Shown piece after piece: positions 1-7,399 of a stretch of 15,027 bases of DNA. The stretch's first letter is position 1; every line of letters begins with the position of its first letter. The notes beneath the pieces were generated by a model, which saw only the letters and a program-made list of their open reading frames with translations, searched no databases and was not told the DNA's origin. The position numbers were made by a program, and so were the translations under genes. The stretch is from an uncultured Bacilli bacterium. GTDB taxonomy: Bacteria; Bacillota_I; Bacilli_A; RFN20; CAG-826. The DNA is taken from positions 1 through 15,027 of the forward strand of contig CALVMF010000021.1 in assembly GCA_944342125.1 (NCBI GenBank), in the 5' to 3' direction.

Positions 1-44
1 CAACAAGCTTAAAATTCAGAGACTTTTTTCCGAGGAAAAACAGT

Positions 45-72
45 TGATGTAGCAAAGCGGCTTGCTACATCA
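45..72. repeat. Strong hairpin / inverted repeat in the leader region
   Basis: Perfect 11-bp inverted repeat: the arm TGATGTAGCAA (45-55) pairs with TTGCTACATCA (62-72) around a 6-nt loop. No T-run follows on either strand, so it is not a canonical intrinsic terminator. A shorter palindrome lies just before it (TTTTTC, CGAG loop, GAAAAA; 25-40), and an AT-rich 8-bp hairpin lies at 88-112, followed by CCTTTTT, which could end transcription of an upstream gene. The role of the 11-bp hairpin is unknown; it could be an RNA processing structure or a protein-binding site. Confidence 0.55.
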
Positions 73-135
73 TTCAATGCAGTATTAATTTCATATTAAA
101 TATGTATGAAATCCTTTTTATAAACCGCTTTTTTA

Positions 136-164
136 TTGACTGATAGATTTAATAATTTTAAAGT
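136..164 (+). promoter_or_regulatory. Putative sigma-A-type promoter for the lipoprotein gene
   Basis: TTGACT at 136-141 (5 of 6 to TTGACA), a 17-nt spacer, then TAAAGT at 159-164 (4 of 6 to TATAAT). This gives a leader of about 75 nt before the ATG at 248. In the leader, AGCCT (219-223) can pair with AGGCT (238-242), which overlaps the AGGAGG ribosome binding site, but the stem is only 5 bp with a 14-nt loop. Confidence 0.45.
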
Positions 165-247
165 AATTCCGTCAGCAAGAAGCATGACACCCCCGCAACT
201 AGCGCAAAATTAAAACAGAGCCTTGTCTGATTTTAGGAGGCTGAAAA

Positions 248-2686
248 ATGAGAAAAAAGTGTCGTTTTGCAGGTTTATTCCTTGCGGGTTTTAGTGTCTT
301 TGCTATTACAGGTTGTGGAAATAATGGCTTTAAAGTTACATTTAATTCTAATGGTGGAAGCGAAGTTCCTTTATATGTTTCTACTGATGGAAAGGTAGTT
401 GAACCTAATGAGCCAACAAAGGAAGGATTTATTTTTGCTGGCTGGTATAAAGATGCAAATTTAACTGATGAATTTCTTTTTGACAGTGAGACTGTCAACG
501 CCGACACCACGCTTTTTGCAAAACGGGAAAGCGGAGTAGTTGTAACGTTTGATTCAATGGGTGGAAGCACTGTTAACTCTCAAGAGCTTATTAGTGGTGA
601 AAAAGTACTTGAGCCAACAAATCCTACAAAAAATGGATATAAATTTGGTGGTTGGTATTTAGATAACCAATTTGAAAATGAATACGATTTTGACTTAACG
701 GCGACTGAAAGTTTTACTTTATATGCTAAATGGGATACATACACTGTTAAAGAATTAATTGAACTTAGTAAAAACTATACAGATGACCCTTCAACCGAAA
801 GATTTTATACATATGTTACGGTTAAAGAAGTAAGTAAACCTGACTATGGTCAAATGACAGTTTATGATGAAACAGGCGAAATTTTTGTTTATGGAACTAG
901 AGGAAGCGATGGTAAAACTTATTATGAAGACCTTGAAGACAAACCATATGCAGGAGATGAAATTTTACTATACGCAAACGTTCAAATGTTTAAAACAACT
1001 CCTGAGATTCAACAAGGATGGATAATGGAAGTTCATCATAAAGAAGATGAAGAATTTGATATCAACGACTATGAAGCAAAATCGATTGCTGAAGCTCGTG
1101 CTTTAGATAAAGGCGCAAAAGTTCAAGTTGATGGTGTTGTTGCTCAATTTACTTATAATGATTCCTTAAATAAGACAGGATTTATTTTAGTCGATGGCAC
1201 AAGTTCAATTTATGTTTACGATTCTCAAATTGCAATTCAACTTGAAAAAGGTAATAAGGTCAAAATTGCAGCAACAAGAGATAACCGGATTTTAGAAGAT
1301 GAACAAAGTAGCGCTGAAAAATGGGGATATTCTGGTTGCATTCAATTAACAGATGCTCATTTAGTTTCTAACGATGAAAAGAATAATGATTGGGATAAAA
1401 CTTGGGTTGAATCAACTACTGTTAAAAATCTGATGGAAGCCGATCCAAGCGAAGAAAATATCACAACTCAAATCTTTAAGGTCAACGCTTACATTGAAGA
1501 AAAAGAAGGGAAAGGCTTTACCAACTATTATTTCTTTGATCTCGATGGAACAACTGGCTCATATGCTTATTCACAAGCTAGCGGAAGTGATTTCGAGTGG
1601 GTTAGAGAATTCGATAAAAAGATTTGCACTGTCTATATGATGGTTCTTAACTATAAATCAGAAGGCAGTGGAGTTAATGCAAGATTTTTACCTATTGAGA
1701 TTATTGATGACAATTTCACTTTTAATCAAGAAGAAGGAGCTCAATTTGTATTAGATTATTATGTTAACGACAAATTTGATGTCGACACATATTATGCCGA
1801 CCCAAATCTTGAAGTTCCTACAATTGTTTCTAACAATTTAATTAATATCGAAAACGCACAAGTGTCATACACTTCTGAAGATGAGAACGTTATTAAGTTT
1901 AACCAAAAAGATGGTAAAACTTATATGAACGTTTTAAATTTTGACAATAAAGATGTTAAAGTTACCGCTCAAGTTAGTTATGCTGGTAAAACTGCAGAAT
2001 ATGAAAAAGTTATTCATGCTAAAGACATAGAATCTTTAAATTACACCAATGTCAAAGGTTCAATTGATGCTAATATTGATACGCAAGTTAGTGTAAGAGC
2101 TATTGTTGGTCCTTCTCTTGTCAATAGAGATGGGTTCTATCTAATCGATGAAACTGGTGTTATCGCAGTTTTAACTGACACCAAAACACTTTCTACTTTA
2201 AAAGTCGGCGATGAAGTAGTTTTACATGGAACAAGAACTCAATATGGCGTAGTCGAAGAGAAAAATAATAAAGGACAAAGTTGCATTCTTGATGCTGTAA
2301 TTGATGCAAATCTTTATGGTGAGAATGAATATTCAACTAAAACTTTCCAAAACGACAAAACTTTTGAGGAATTAATGAAACTTGATTATACCCAAGATTT
2401 AACAAACAATGTTTACTATGTGAAGGCTAAAGTCAAAGTTGAAGAGACACCTTTTTACACAAGCATAAAGCTTGTAGATCCTGAAAATGAAGAGAACACC
2501 TTAAGCCTTTATAGTAAGAATGCTAATCAATATAGCTTCTTATTTGATTATGCTGATCAAGAACTTACTTATGCTGTTGCTCCATGCAACTGGAATAAGA
2601 AAACTTTTTACGCTTTCTGCGTTCTTAATGTTGAACTTAAAGATGGAACAATTGTTGATAACACTTTAAATTTCGACATTAATTAA
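248..2686 (+). CDS. Surface lipoprotein with two Flg_new (Listeria-Bacteroides) repeats and multiple OB-like modules
   Basis: 812 residues. A lipoprotein signal peptide (basic MRKK, hydrophobic core, lipobox ITGC with Cys23) predicts lipid anchoring outside the membrane. Two InlB B-repeat/Flg_new units follow, about 28-92 and 97-163, with the family pattern VTF...GG...P..P.K.G..F.GWY...(F/Y)DF...LYAKW. The first unit ends AKRE instead of AKW. Residues about 164-265, 275-375, 388-486, 594-685 and 700-812 look like repeated beta-rich modules with G-(F/Y)-(I/Y)-L-(V/I)-D and KVGDEV/KGNKV patterns, typical of OB-fold tandem lipoproteins. Residues about 487-592 look like an Ig-like linker module. 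AGGAGG at 235-240 supports the start. Ligand unknown; adhesion or carbohydrate/nucleic acid binding are possible. It appears monocistronic, with its own promoter and terminator. Bases about 497-540 are unusually GC-rich for the gene. Confidence 0.85.
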   Translation: MRKKCRFAGLFLAGFSVFAITGCGNNGFKVTFNSNGGSEVPLYVSTDGKVVEPNEPTKEGFIFAGWYKDANLTDEFLFDSETVNADTTLFAKRESGVVVTFDSMGGSTVNSQELISGEKVLEPTNPTKNGYKFGGWYLDNQFENEYDFDLTATESFTLYAKWDTYTVKELIELSKNYTDDPSTERFYTYVTVKEVSKPDYGQMTVYDETGEIFVYGTRGSDGKTYYEDLEDKPYAGDEILLYANVQMFKTTPEIQQGWIMEVHHKEDEEFDINDYEAKSIAEARALDKGAKVQVDGVVAQFTYNDSLNKTGFILVDGTSSIYVYDSQIAIQLEKGNKVKIAATRDNRILEDEQSSAEKWGYSGCIQLTDAHLVSNDEKNNDWDKTWVESTTVKNLMEADPSEENITTQIFKVNAYIEEKEGKGFTNYYFFDLDGTTGSYAYSQASGSDFEWVREFDKKICTVYMMVLNYKSEGSGVNARFLPIEIIDDNFTFNQEEGAQFVLDYYVNDKFDVDTYYADPNLEVPTIVSNNLINIENAQVSYTSEDENVIKFNQKDGKTYMNVLNFDNKDVKVTAQVSYAGKTAEYEKVIHAKDIESLNYTNVKGSIDANIDTQVSVRAIVGPSLVNRDGFYLIDETGVIAVLTDTKTLSTLKVGDEVVLHGTRTQYGVVEEKNNKGQSCILDAVIDANLYGENEYSTKTFQNDKTFEELMKLDYTQDLTNNVYYVKAKVKVEETPFYTSIKLVDPENEENTLSLYSKNANQYSFLFDYADQELTYAVAPCNWNKKTFYAFCVLNVELKDGTIVDNTLNFDIN

Positions 2687-2709
2687 TTTTTGTAGAGTAA
2701 CAAGTTATG

Positions 2710-2740
2710 AAACTGGTCTGAAATACGACCAGTTTTAATT
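2710..2740 (+). terminator. Intrinsic terminator after the lipoprotein gene
   Basis: AAACTGGTC (2710-2718) pairs perfectly with GACCAGTTT (2727-2735) in a 9-bp stem with an 8-nt loop, followed by TTTTAATTT. It lies 24 nt after the stop codon. Confidence 0.8.
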
Positions 2741-2802
2741 TGCTCGAAAAAAACTATATTTCTTAAGGAATTTTTTTGGGACTTCATTTTTTGATAGAAT
2801 CA

Positions 2803-2832
2803 TTGTCTTTTGCGCTATTTATCAATTAAAAT
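2803..2832 (+). promoter_or_regulatory. Possible promoter for the PH-domain protein gene
   Basis: TTGTCT (2803-2808), an 18-nt spacer and TAAAAT (2827-2832). An alternative is TTGATA (2791-2796) with TATTTA (2816-2821) at a long 19-nt spacing. Either would initiate in the gap after the terminator at 2710. AT-rich sequence makes chance matches likely. Confidence 0.35.
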
Positions 2833-2877
2833 TAGATTAAAGGGAAGAAAGTTAGCAAAGGTAAATAGGTGATTAAT

Positions 2878-3525
2878 ATGAAAAAGCCAAATAAAAAATA
2901 TTTTATCGATGATAAAGAAGTAGTTAATTCAATCGAAGCTGTTTTAAGCGAAGATGAAACAATTTTATGGCGCGGGAAACCATTTAAAAAATCTTATATT
3001 TTATCAGCGATTTTTAAATTTTTACCAATCGCAATTCTTTGGGCTGGAATCGACATTTCGCTTATTACCTGTATGATTCTTTTTATGGAACTAGATTGGT
3101 GGTTTTATTTGATTTTAGGTTTCTTCTTCCTTTTCCATTTAATGCCTTTATGGTTATATATTGGTAACGTTGTAACATCATTTAGAAGATTAAAAATAGA
3201 AGAATATGCTTTTACAGATAAACGAATTATAGTTAAAGTAGGTTTACTAGCACCAAATATTATTAGCATTTATTATTCTTCAATTATCAGTATTAATTTA
3301 CGAATTGGTCTTATTGAAAAAATGTGTAAGGTTGGTGATATTTATATTGCTTATAGCAATGGAAAAATATTATTAGAAGACATAACTAATTGTTATTACA
3401 TTTATAGCGAACTTCAAAGAATCGCTAACGATATTAAAAGCGATATACTTTATCCAAACAACTATCGACCAACGGAAAATAAAGGTTATAAGACTAGTTA
3501 TAAGGGCGGAGAAATTAAAAAATAA
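2878..3525 (+). CDS. Membrane-anchored bacterial PH-domain protein (DUF304/bPH_2-like)
   Basis: 215 residues from ATG 2878. A GTG at 2869 would add three residues, but it lies inside the AGGTGA Shine-Dalgarno site that ends 5 nt before this ATG, so the ATG is preferred. A short soluble start contains E-x-I-L-W-R-G-K-P (about 27-35), as in YdbS/YdbT-like proteins. Two hydrophobic segments follow (about 41-69 and 75-100). A C-terminal bPH domain (about 105-185) carries the family pattern EEYAFTDKRIIVKVGLL...I...I.......GDIYI and a late helix YSELQRI. Such proteins are cytoplasmic-membrane proteins of mostly unknown role, sometimes linked to envelope stress. The gene stands alone; it is convergent with the MFS gene at 3610, and copy A of the GCGGA motif lies between them. 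Confidence 0.8.
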   Translation: MKKPNKKYFIDDKEVVNSIEAVLSEDETILWRGKPFKKSYILSAIFKFLPIAILWAGIDISLITCMILFMELDWWFYLILGFFFLFHLMPLWLYIGNVVTSFRRLKIEEYAFTDKRIIVKVGLLAPNIISIYYSSIISINLRIGLIEKMCKVGDIYIAYSNGKILLEDITNCYYIYSELQRIANDIKSDILYPNNYRPTENKGYKTSYKGGEIKK

Positions 3526-3546
3526 GCTAACTTTTTATGAAAAATA

Positions 3547-3567
3547 GTTGAGATTTGCGGAGTTTTT
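3547..3567 (+). repeat. Dispersed 21-bp GCGGA-core motif, copy A
   Basis: Core TTTGCGGAGTTTTT, lying between the convergent genes ending at 3525 and 3610. It matches copy B (4957-4977, opposite strand) at 19 of 21 positions and copy C (14745-14765) at 16 of 21. Copies A and B form an inverted pair around the MFS gene. I see no hairpin in the motif itself. Function unknown. Confidence 0.5.
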
Positions 3568-3609
3568 ACTAAATCAGATATATTTTTGAGTTAATCTGGG
3601 CAATTAAAT

Positions 3610-4815
3610 CTATTGTCTTTTAGCTTGATATTTAAAAGTGATTCTATTTACAACTTCGTTTAAGAAAGTAAATAGAATAAGCATGCCTATTAAAAAGTAA
3701 GGTAAAATCAAAAAAGAGGTTTCTTGAGCTACTATTCCAAAAAGTGGCGATAAACTTATATTTCCTAAATAAAATAATCCAATTTGTAAGGACATTATTT
3801 TTTGTGAATTAAATCTATCAAATCTATAAGGAGTGGAATGAATAAGCGAAGGATATAAAGGGGAAATTCCTAGACCTAGAAGCAATATAGAAATAGGCAT
3901 TAAAATAGTAACATTATAAAAACACATCAAAATTAATGCGCATAAAGCTAAAAAAGACCCACATCTAATAAGTGAACTATCGTGAACTTTAAGAGAAACA
4001 AAACCAGATATTATTCTTCCAACGACTAAACCAATATAAAATAAAGCCATCCAGTTAGCAGCGTCGACCTCGGTGATATTAACATCAAAAACAAGCATTG
4101 AAGTATACCAACTTAAGACAGTTGTCTCTAAAACTCCATAACAGAAGAAAGCCACAAGAGCAAAAATAACACCTCTAATTTTTAAAACACTAAATAAAGA
4201 AGGCGATTTAATATTTTTATCTTCGCCATCTTCTTTTAAAGATGGAAGTCTAGTTTCTAACTCAATTTCAGCTTTTTTCCAAACGTTTATTGAAATTAAG
4301 CAGATAAACCAAATTGCACTTTGAATTAAGGCAAGGCAAAAAGCAGCATTTCGCCATCCATTTAAATCTGTAAGAAAGATGCCACATATGAAAGGAGAAG
4401 TAGCTGCTCCAATTCCCCAAAAAGCATTTAACCAATTTAAGTGAATAGCCTTATAATGAGTGGCAACATAACTATTAAGTGCAGCATCGATTGCTCCTGC
4501 GCCAAATCCTAAAGGAAGCGTTGCAATTAAAAGAACATAAAAGTTAGGTGAAAATGTAACGATAGTTAGCCCAATAATTGTTAAAATTATTGAAATTAAT
4601 ATAACGCCTTTAGTCGTGAATATTTTTATAAATTTTGCAGTCGAAAAAGATGAAATGATTGTAAATAAAGCTATTAAAAAAGATATTAAACCTTGCCGTT
4701 TTGGATCAAGAGATAAGCTTTGAGATATGGCTGGCCAAGAAGATGAAATTAAGGAATCTGGTAGGCCTAGAGATATAAAGATTAAATAGATAATAATAAG
4801 GAGCAAGAGAGACAT
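3610..4815 (-). CDS. Major facilitator superfamily transporter
   Basis: 401 residues, about 12 hydrophobic segments, usual MFS length. The N-terminus contains SLGLPDSLISSSWPAI (about residues 15-30), characteristic of a Firmicutes MFS group with the pattern GLPDSLLGSAWP. A soluble central loop (about 178-205, ELETRLPSLKEDGEDKN) separates the two six-helix halves. It is predicted to move a small molecule across the cytoplasmic membrane; the substrate cannot be read from sequence. No Shine-Dalgarno site precedes the ATG at 4815. TAGAAT on the minus strand (4829-4824) would start transcription about 2 nt before it. The gene stands alone, divergent from the sigma factor gene and convergent with the PH-domain gene. 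It is flanked by an inverted pair of the 21-bp intergenic motif, which may or may not be meaningful. Confidence 0.85.
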   Translation of the reverse strand: MSLLLLIIIYLIFISLGLPDSLISSSWPAISQSLSLDPKRQGLISFLIALFTIISSFSTAKFIKIFTTKGVILISIILTIIGLTIVTFSPNFYVLLIATLPLGFGAGAIDAALNSYVATHYKAIHLNWLNAFWGIGAATSPFICGIFLTDLNGWRNAAFCLALIQSAIWFICLISINVWKKAEIELETRLPSLKEDGEDKNIKSPSLFSVLKIRGVIFALVAFFCYGVLETTVLSWYTSMLVFDVNITEVDAANWMALFYIGLVVGRIISGFVSLKVHDSSLIRCGSFLALCALILMCFYNVTILMPISILLLGLGISPLYPSLIHSTPYRFDRFNSQKIMSLQIGLFYLGNISLSPLFGIVAQETSFLILPYFLIGMLILFTFLNEVVNRITFKYQAKRQ

Positions 4816-4956
4816 AATTAAATATTCTATTCTTTTGATTTAATTAATTAAACTAGTTTGATTATTAATTTTTAAGGCCATAATTTTCAAAAATTTAACC
4901 ATCAATTTTTCAATTCGATTTTAAAATAAATCTTGTTTTTATATAAGAAAATAATC

Positions 4957-4977
4957 AAAAACTCCGCAAAACTTAAC
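4957..4977 (-). repeat. Dispersed 21-bp GCGGA-core motif, copy B
   Basis: Minus-strand reading contains AGTTTTGCGGAGTTTTT. It lies in the 292-bp divergent region between the MFS gene (start 4815) and the sigma gene (start 5108), inverted relative to copy A with 19 of 21 identities. The rest of the region (4816-5107) is very AT-rich and holds only the candidate promoters of the two genes. Confidence 0.5.
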
Positions 4978-5072
4978 TTTTTTGATTTTTAAAAGGCTTA
5001 ATCGTCAATATTTAAATAGATTTTAAATAGTAATATTCCAGCAAAATAAACAATGTCAATTTAGACATAATA

Positions 5073-5101
5073 TAGTCAGAAAATTGTCCTTGTATTAAAA
5101 T
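5073..5101 (+). promoter_or_regulatory. Putative promoter giving a leaderless sigma-factor mRNA
   Basis: TAGTCA (5073-5078), a 17-nt spacer and TAAAAT (5096-5101). The -10 ends 7 nt before the A of the ATG at 5108, so the expected +1 is the first base of the start codon. No Shine-Dalgarno-like sequence precedes this ATG. Confidence 0.45.
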
Positions 5102-5107
5102 ATTGCT

Positions 5108-5758
5108 ATGCAGAAGAAACTGGTTTTAAATTACCTGTCACTTTTTTCTATTCATACTCTTCATAGAGATGTTTTTGAACTCGCTTCTAGCGATACAAAC
5201 GCACTTCTTGATAACGATCAAATAGTAGATTTTTTTCGCGCTTTTAAAGGTGGGAACAAAAAAGCATTTGATTCTTTTTATAATGCAACTTATAAAAGTG
5301 TTTATTATAAGTTAATTTATTTTGTAAAAAATTCCGAAGTAGCTAATGATTTATCTCAAGATGTCTATATAGAGTTTTATAAAAACGCAAATAGTGTTAA
5401 GGATGACCGCTGTTGCCTAGCTTTCCTTTATAAAACAACTAAAAATATTGCTTTAAATTATTTAAGAGACCAAAAAGTTGACTTAACTTTTGATGAGTCT
5501 TTTTTAAACGAGCCAGATACAAGTAGCGTAAACTATGATGTAGATTTAATATTTTCTATTTTAGTTGATAAGCTTAAAGTTAATGATTTAGATTGTGATA
5601 TTTTGTTGTTGCATGCTGTTCAAGGGTATTCTTTTAATGATATTGCCTATATCTTTAAGAAAAAAGTTAATACCATTATTACAAAATACAGTCGAACGGT
5701 AAGTAAATTACGTTCCTTTTTGCTAGAAGAAGGAGGTATCGATTATGAGTTCGAATAA
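5108..5758 (+). CDS. Sigma-70 family (ECF-like) RNA polymerase sigma factor
   Basis: 216 residues. Region 2 spans about 43-122: AFKGGNKKAFDSFYNATYKSV, then NDLSQDVYIEFYKN (core-polymerase and -10 recognition helices), then LYKTTKNIALNYLRDQK. An acidic linker follows. Region 4 spans about 147-207, with LLLHAVQGYSFNDIAYIFKK and a helix-turn-helix ending KYSRTVSKLRSFL. No region 3 is seen, which fits the ECF group. An N-terminal extension of about 40 residues (HTLHRDVFELASSDTN) is longer than typical ECF factors. The only ATG available is 5108, as an in-frame TAA lies at 5096-5098. There is no ribosome binding site; a leaderless transcript is proposed. The end overlaps the next gene by 14 bp, indicating translational coupling with a likely anti-sigma partner. 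Confidence 0.85.
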   Translation: MQKKLVLNYLSLFSIHTLHRDVFELASSDTNALLDNDQIVDFFRAFKGGNKKAFDSFYNATYKSVYYKLIYFVKNSEVANDLSQDVYIEFYKNANSVKDDRCCLAFLYKTTKNIALNYLRDQKVDLTFDESFLNEPDTSSVNYDVDLIFSILVDKLKVNDLDCDILLLHAVQGYSFNDIAYIFKKKVNTIITKYSRTVSKLRSFLLEEGGIDYEFE

Positions 5759-7031
5759 GAAGAATTTTTTCGAAGAGTTAAGAAATAACCCTCATATCGA
5801 AAATAACCTTTCTTTAATAAAAGAAACGATAGAAGCACAAAATATAAAGCCATTACCTGCCAAAAAGTCATTTTTAACACTTTTAGTTGATCTTTGGTCT
5901 AGTAATAAATTTAAAGCTGGAGTGATTGGTGGAGTTAGTGTTTTAGCCTTAAGTAGCATCCTTTTAAGCGTATTACTTCCAAATATTTTAGGCGGTTCAC
6001 CAACAATTGATACACCAATTGTCAAAACTGAGCCTATTTTTAAGGGTGTAAAACTTTTAAGCGAAGATGAATTGCCACCTGTTAATAATGAAACTTATTT
6101 GATTAAAGAAAGTAATGTTAAAAACGCTTTTACTCCACTTGATGATTTAATTACTTCACCTAGTGAAATCGAAAGTTCAATTTCGGGAACCATAGAATTA
6201 AATTCAGAAGTTTATTTAAGTCTTTCTTATTCTAATCCAGATGAAATCGAAATCGACTCAGTTGAAATTTCTAAAAATGGTGGCGAATATCAAGTTTACA
6301 CTTCAGATATGTTCTACGAAGGAAGTAGCTTTACCAATATCATCATCGATGTTGGATTAATGGATGATGTTGAAAATACTTATCAAGTTGGCGATTCTAT
6401 TTTCACATTAGATGGTGATAGCAAAATTTGTGAAAAAGATGGCGATGATACTATTTCTTTATCAACTATTGAATTTGAAAACTATGAATGCGACAAAGTT
6501 GAAGAAAAAATCGAAATGGACAAAGCAACATTTGAATATAAATTAGTTGACTCCGCTAGTGTTTTAATCTCACCTAAATTATATTTAACAGATGGTCAGT
6601 CCCTTTTAATAAATGAAGATTATGAAATTACTTCCGAAAACTTAGTTTTTGAATTTGATAATCTAAAACCTTATACAGATTATGAATTTGGCTTATTCGC
6701 TTATGTTGATAAACGTAATGGCGAAATGATGAAGTTAACTAAGATTGCTGGTCAAAAATTTAGAACATTAAACTATTTTGATAATATCTCTTATTCTCGA
6801 TATTCAACTTATGTTTCTGTCACTATAAAAGGTTTAATTGAAGGTGCAAAAATTGACGCATTAACTTTATATGACAGCAGTTGGAATGTAATTAAACAAA
6901 TGGATGAAATTACCTTTGATCCAAATACCCCATTTTTAATCACAGAACTTGAAGAAAATGCGACATATACGCTCGAAATCGTCGCTTCATTAAATGGCGA
7001 AAATCCTACAACCGCCTATTTTGAAATCTAA
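5745..7031 (+). CDS. Single-pass membrane protein, candidate anti-sigma factor/sensor
   Basis: 428 residues. A charged cytoplasmic segment (about 1-56) is followed by one transmembrane helix (about 57-81, AGVIGGVSVLALSSILLSVLL) and a large extracytoplasmic part (about 85-428). The latter is acidic and beta-rich, with a fibronectin/Ig-like pattern such as LKPYTDYEFGLFAY and LEENATYTLEIVASLNG near the C-terminus. The short N-terminal part has no recognisable zinc anti-sigma motif (HxxxCxxC). AAGGAGGT lies just upstream and the start overlaps the sigma gene by 14 bp. Gene order and topology (N-in, one helix, ectodomain) are those of membrane anti-sigma factors, so a role in holding the sigma factor and sensing an envelope signal is inferred from context, not from a recognised domain. 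A surface protein co-expressed with the sigma factor is the alternative. Confidence 0.6.
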   Translation: MSSNKKNFFEELRNNPHIENNLSLIKETIEAQNIKPLPAKKSFLTLLVDLWSSNKFKAGVIGGVSVLALSSILLSVLLPNILGGSPTIDTPIVKTEPIFKGVKLLSEDELPPVNNETYLIKESNVKNAFTPLDDLITSPSEIESSISGTIELNSEVYLSLSYSNPDEIEIDSVEISKNGGEYQVYTSDMFYEGSSFTNIIIDVGLMDDVENTYQVGDSIFTLDGDSKICEKDGDDTISLSTIEFENYECDKVEEKIEMDKATFEYKLVDSASVLISPKLYLTDGQSLLINEDYEITSENLVFEFDNLKPYTDYEFGLFAYVDKRNGEMMKLTKIAGQKFRTLNYFDNISYSRYSTYVSVTIKGLIEGAKIDALTLYDSSWNVIKQMDEITFDPNTPFLITELEENATYTLEIVASLNGENPTTAYFEI

Positions 7032-7117
7032 ACTGAAAACTAAAATATCCAAAAATTACTAATAGAGACTGACATTTTTTACACTGACAAAAAATTCATT
7101 TAAAAAAAATAAAAAAA

Positions 7118-7135
7118 GATGAAATAAATTTCATC
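7118..7135. promoter_or_regulatory. 18-bp palindrome upstream of the HTH gene (candidate operator)
   Basis: GATGAAAT-AA-ATTTCATC is a perfect inverted repeat ending 20 nt before the ATG at 7156. A possible -10 (TATATT, 7147-7152) would place its -35 region inside the palindrome, which suits autorepression. On the minus strand the arm is followed by a long T-run, so it could also stop antisense readthrough. The rest of 7032-7155 is A/T tracts with no clear terminator for the preceding gene. Confidence 0.4.
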
Positions 7136-7155
7136 GGTTTTGTGTCTATATTAGT

Positions 7156-7371
7156 ATGAAAACGAATATTGCAATATTAACCATTTTCAAAATGGTAATT
7201 AAAAGGGAAAAATTCAACACTGAAGACTTAGAGAGGATTACTGGTTGCTCTAAAAGAACTTGTTTCCGTTACATTAAGGACATTAAAGAGTTCATTAGAG
7301 ACAACACACATTTTGAATTAACTTATTCTCCAAAAGAGAAGAGCTTTATTTTGGTCGACAAAAATAAATAA
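7156..7371 (+). CDS. Small helix-turn-helix DNA-binding protein
   Basis: 71 residues. The central part reads as a winged helix: helix 1 about 4-15, helix 2 FNTEDLERITGC, recognition helix SKRTCFRYIKDIKEFI (about 32-47), then a short beta wing ending FILVDK. This resembles the N-terminal HTH of DeoR/YafY-type and HTH_11 regulators, but no effector (WYL or similar) domain follows, so it is a stand-alone DNA-binding unit. No Shine-Dalgarno site precedes ATG 7156, and ATG 7192 is an alternative start that would remove helix 1. A palindrome 20 nt upstream could be its own operator. Partner and target genes are unknown. It is convergent with the hydrolase gene, and the two share a terminator. Confidence 0.65.
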   Translation: MKTNIAILTIFKMVIKREKFNTEDLERITGCSKRTCFRYIKDIKEFIRDNTHFELTYSPKEKSFILVDKNK

Positions 7372-7399
7372 TCTAGTTTGACAATTTAACAAACTAGAT
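7371..7399. terminator. Bidirectional terminator shared by two convergent genes
   Basis: ATCTAGTTTG (7371-7380) and CAAACTAGAT (7390-7399) form a perfect 10-bp stem with a 9-nt loop. The minus strand continues ATTATTTATTTTTG and the plus strand TAATTC. The stem begins at the last base of the HTH gene's TAA and contains the TAG stop (7396-7394) of the minus-strand hydrolase gene. Confidence 0.8.

Noticed and set aside
199..570. Minus-strand open frame of 123 codons over the lipoprotein start
   Set aside because: Antisense to a gene with clear signal peptide and domains, low-complexity product, no start signals.
2869..2877. GTG start for the PH-domain protein
   Set aside because: The GTG is part of the AGGTGA Shine-Dalgarno site that serves ATG 2878.
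3610..4815. MFS gene as a transposable cassette bounded by inverted repeats
   Set aside because: No transposase or integrase, no target-site duplication seen, and a third motif copy lies alone at 14745. Reported as a motif, not as a mobile element.
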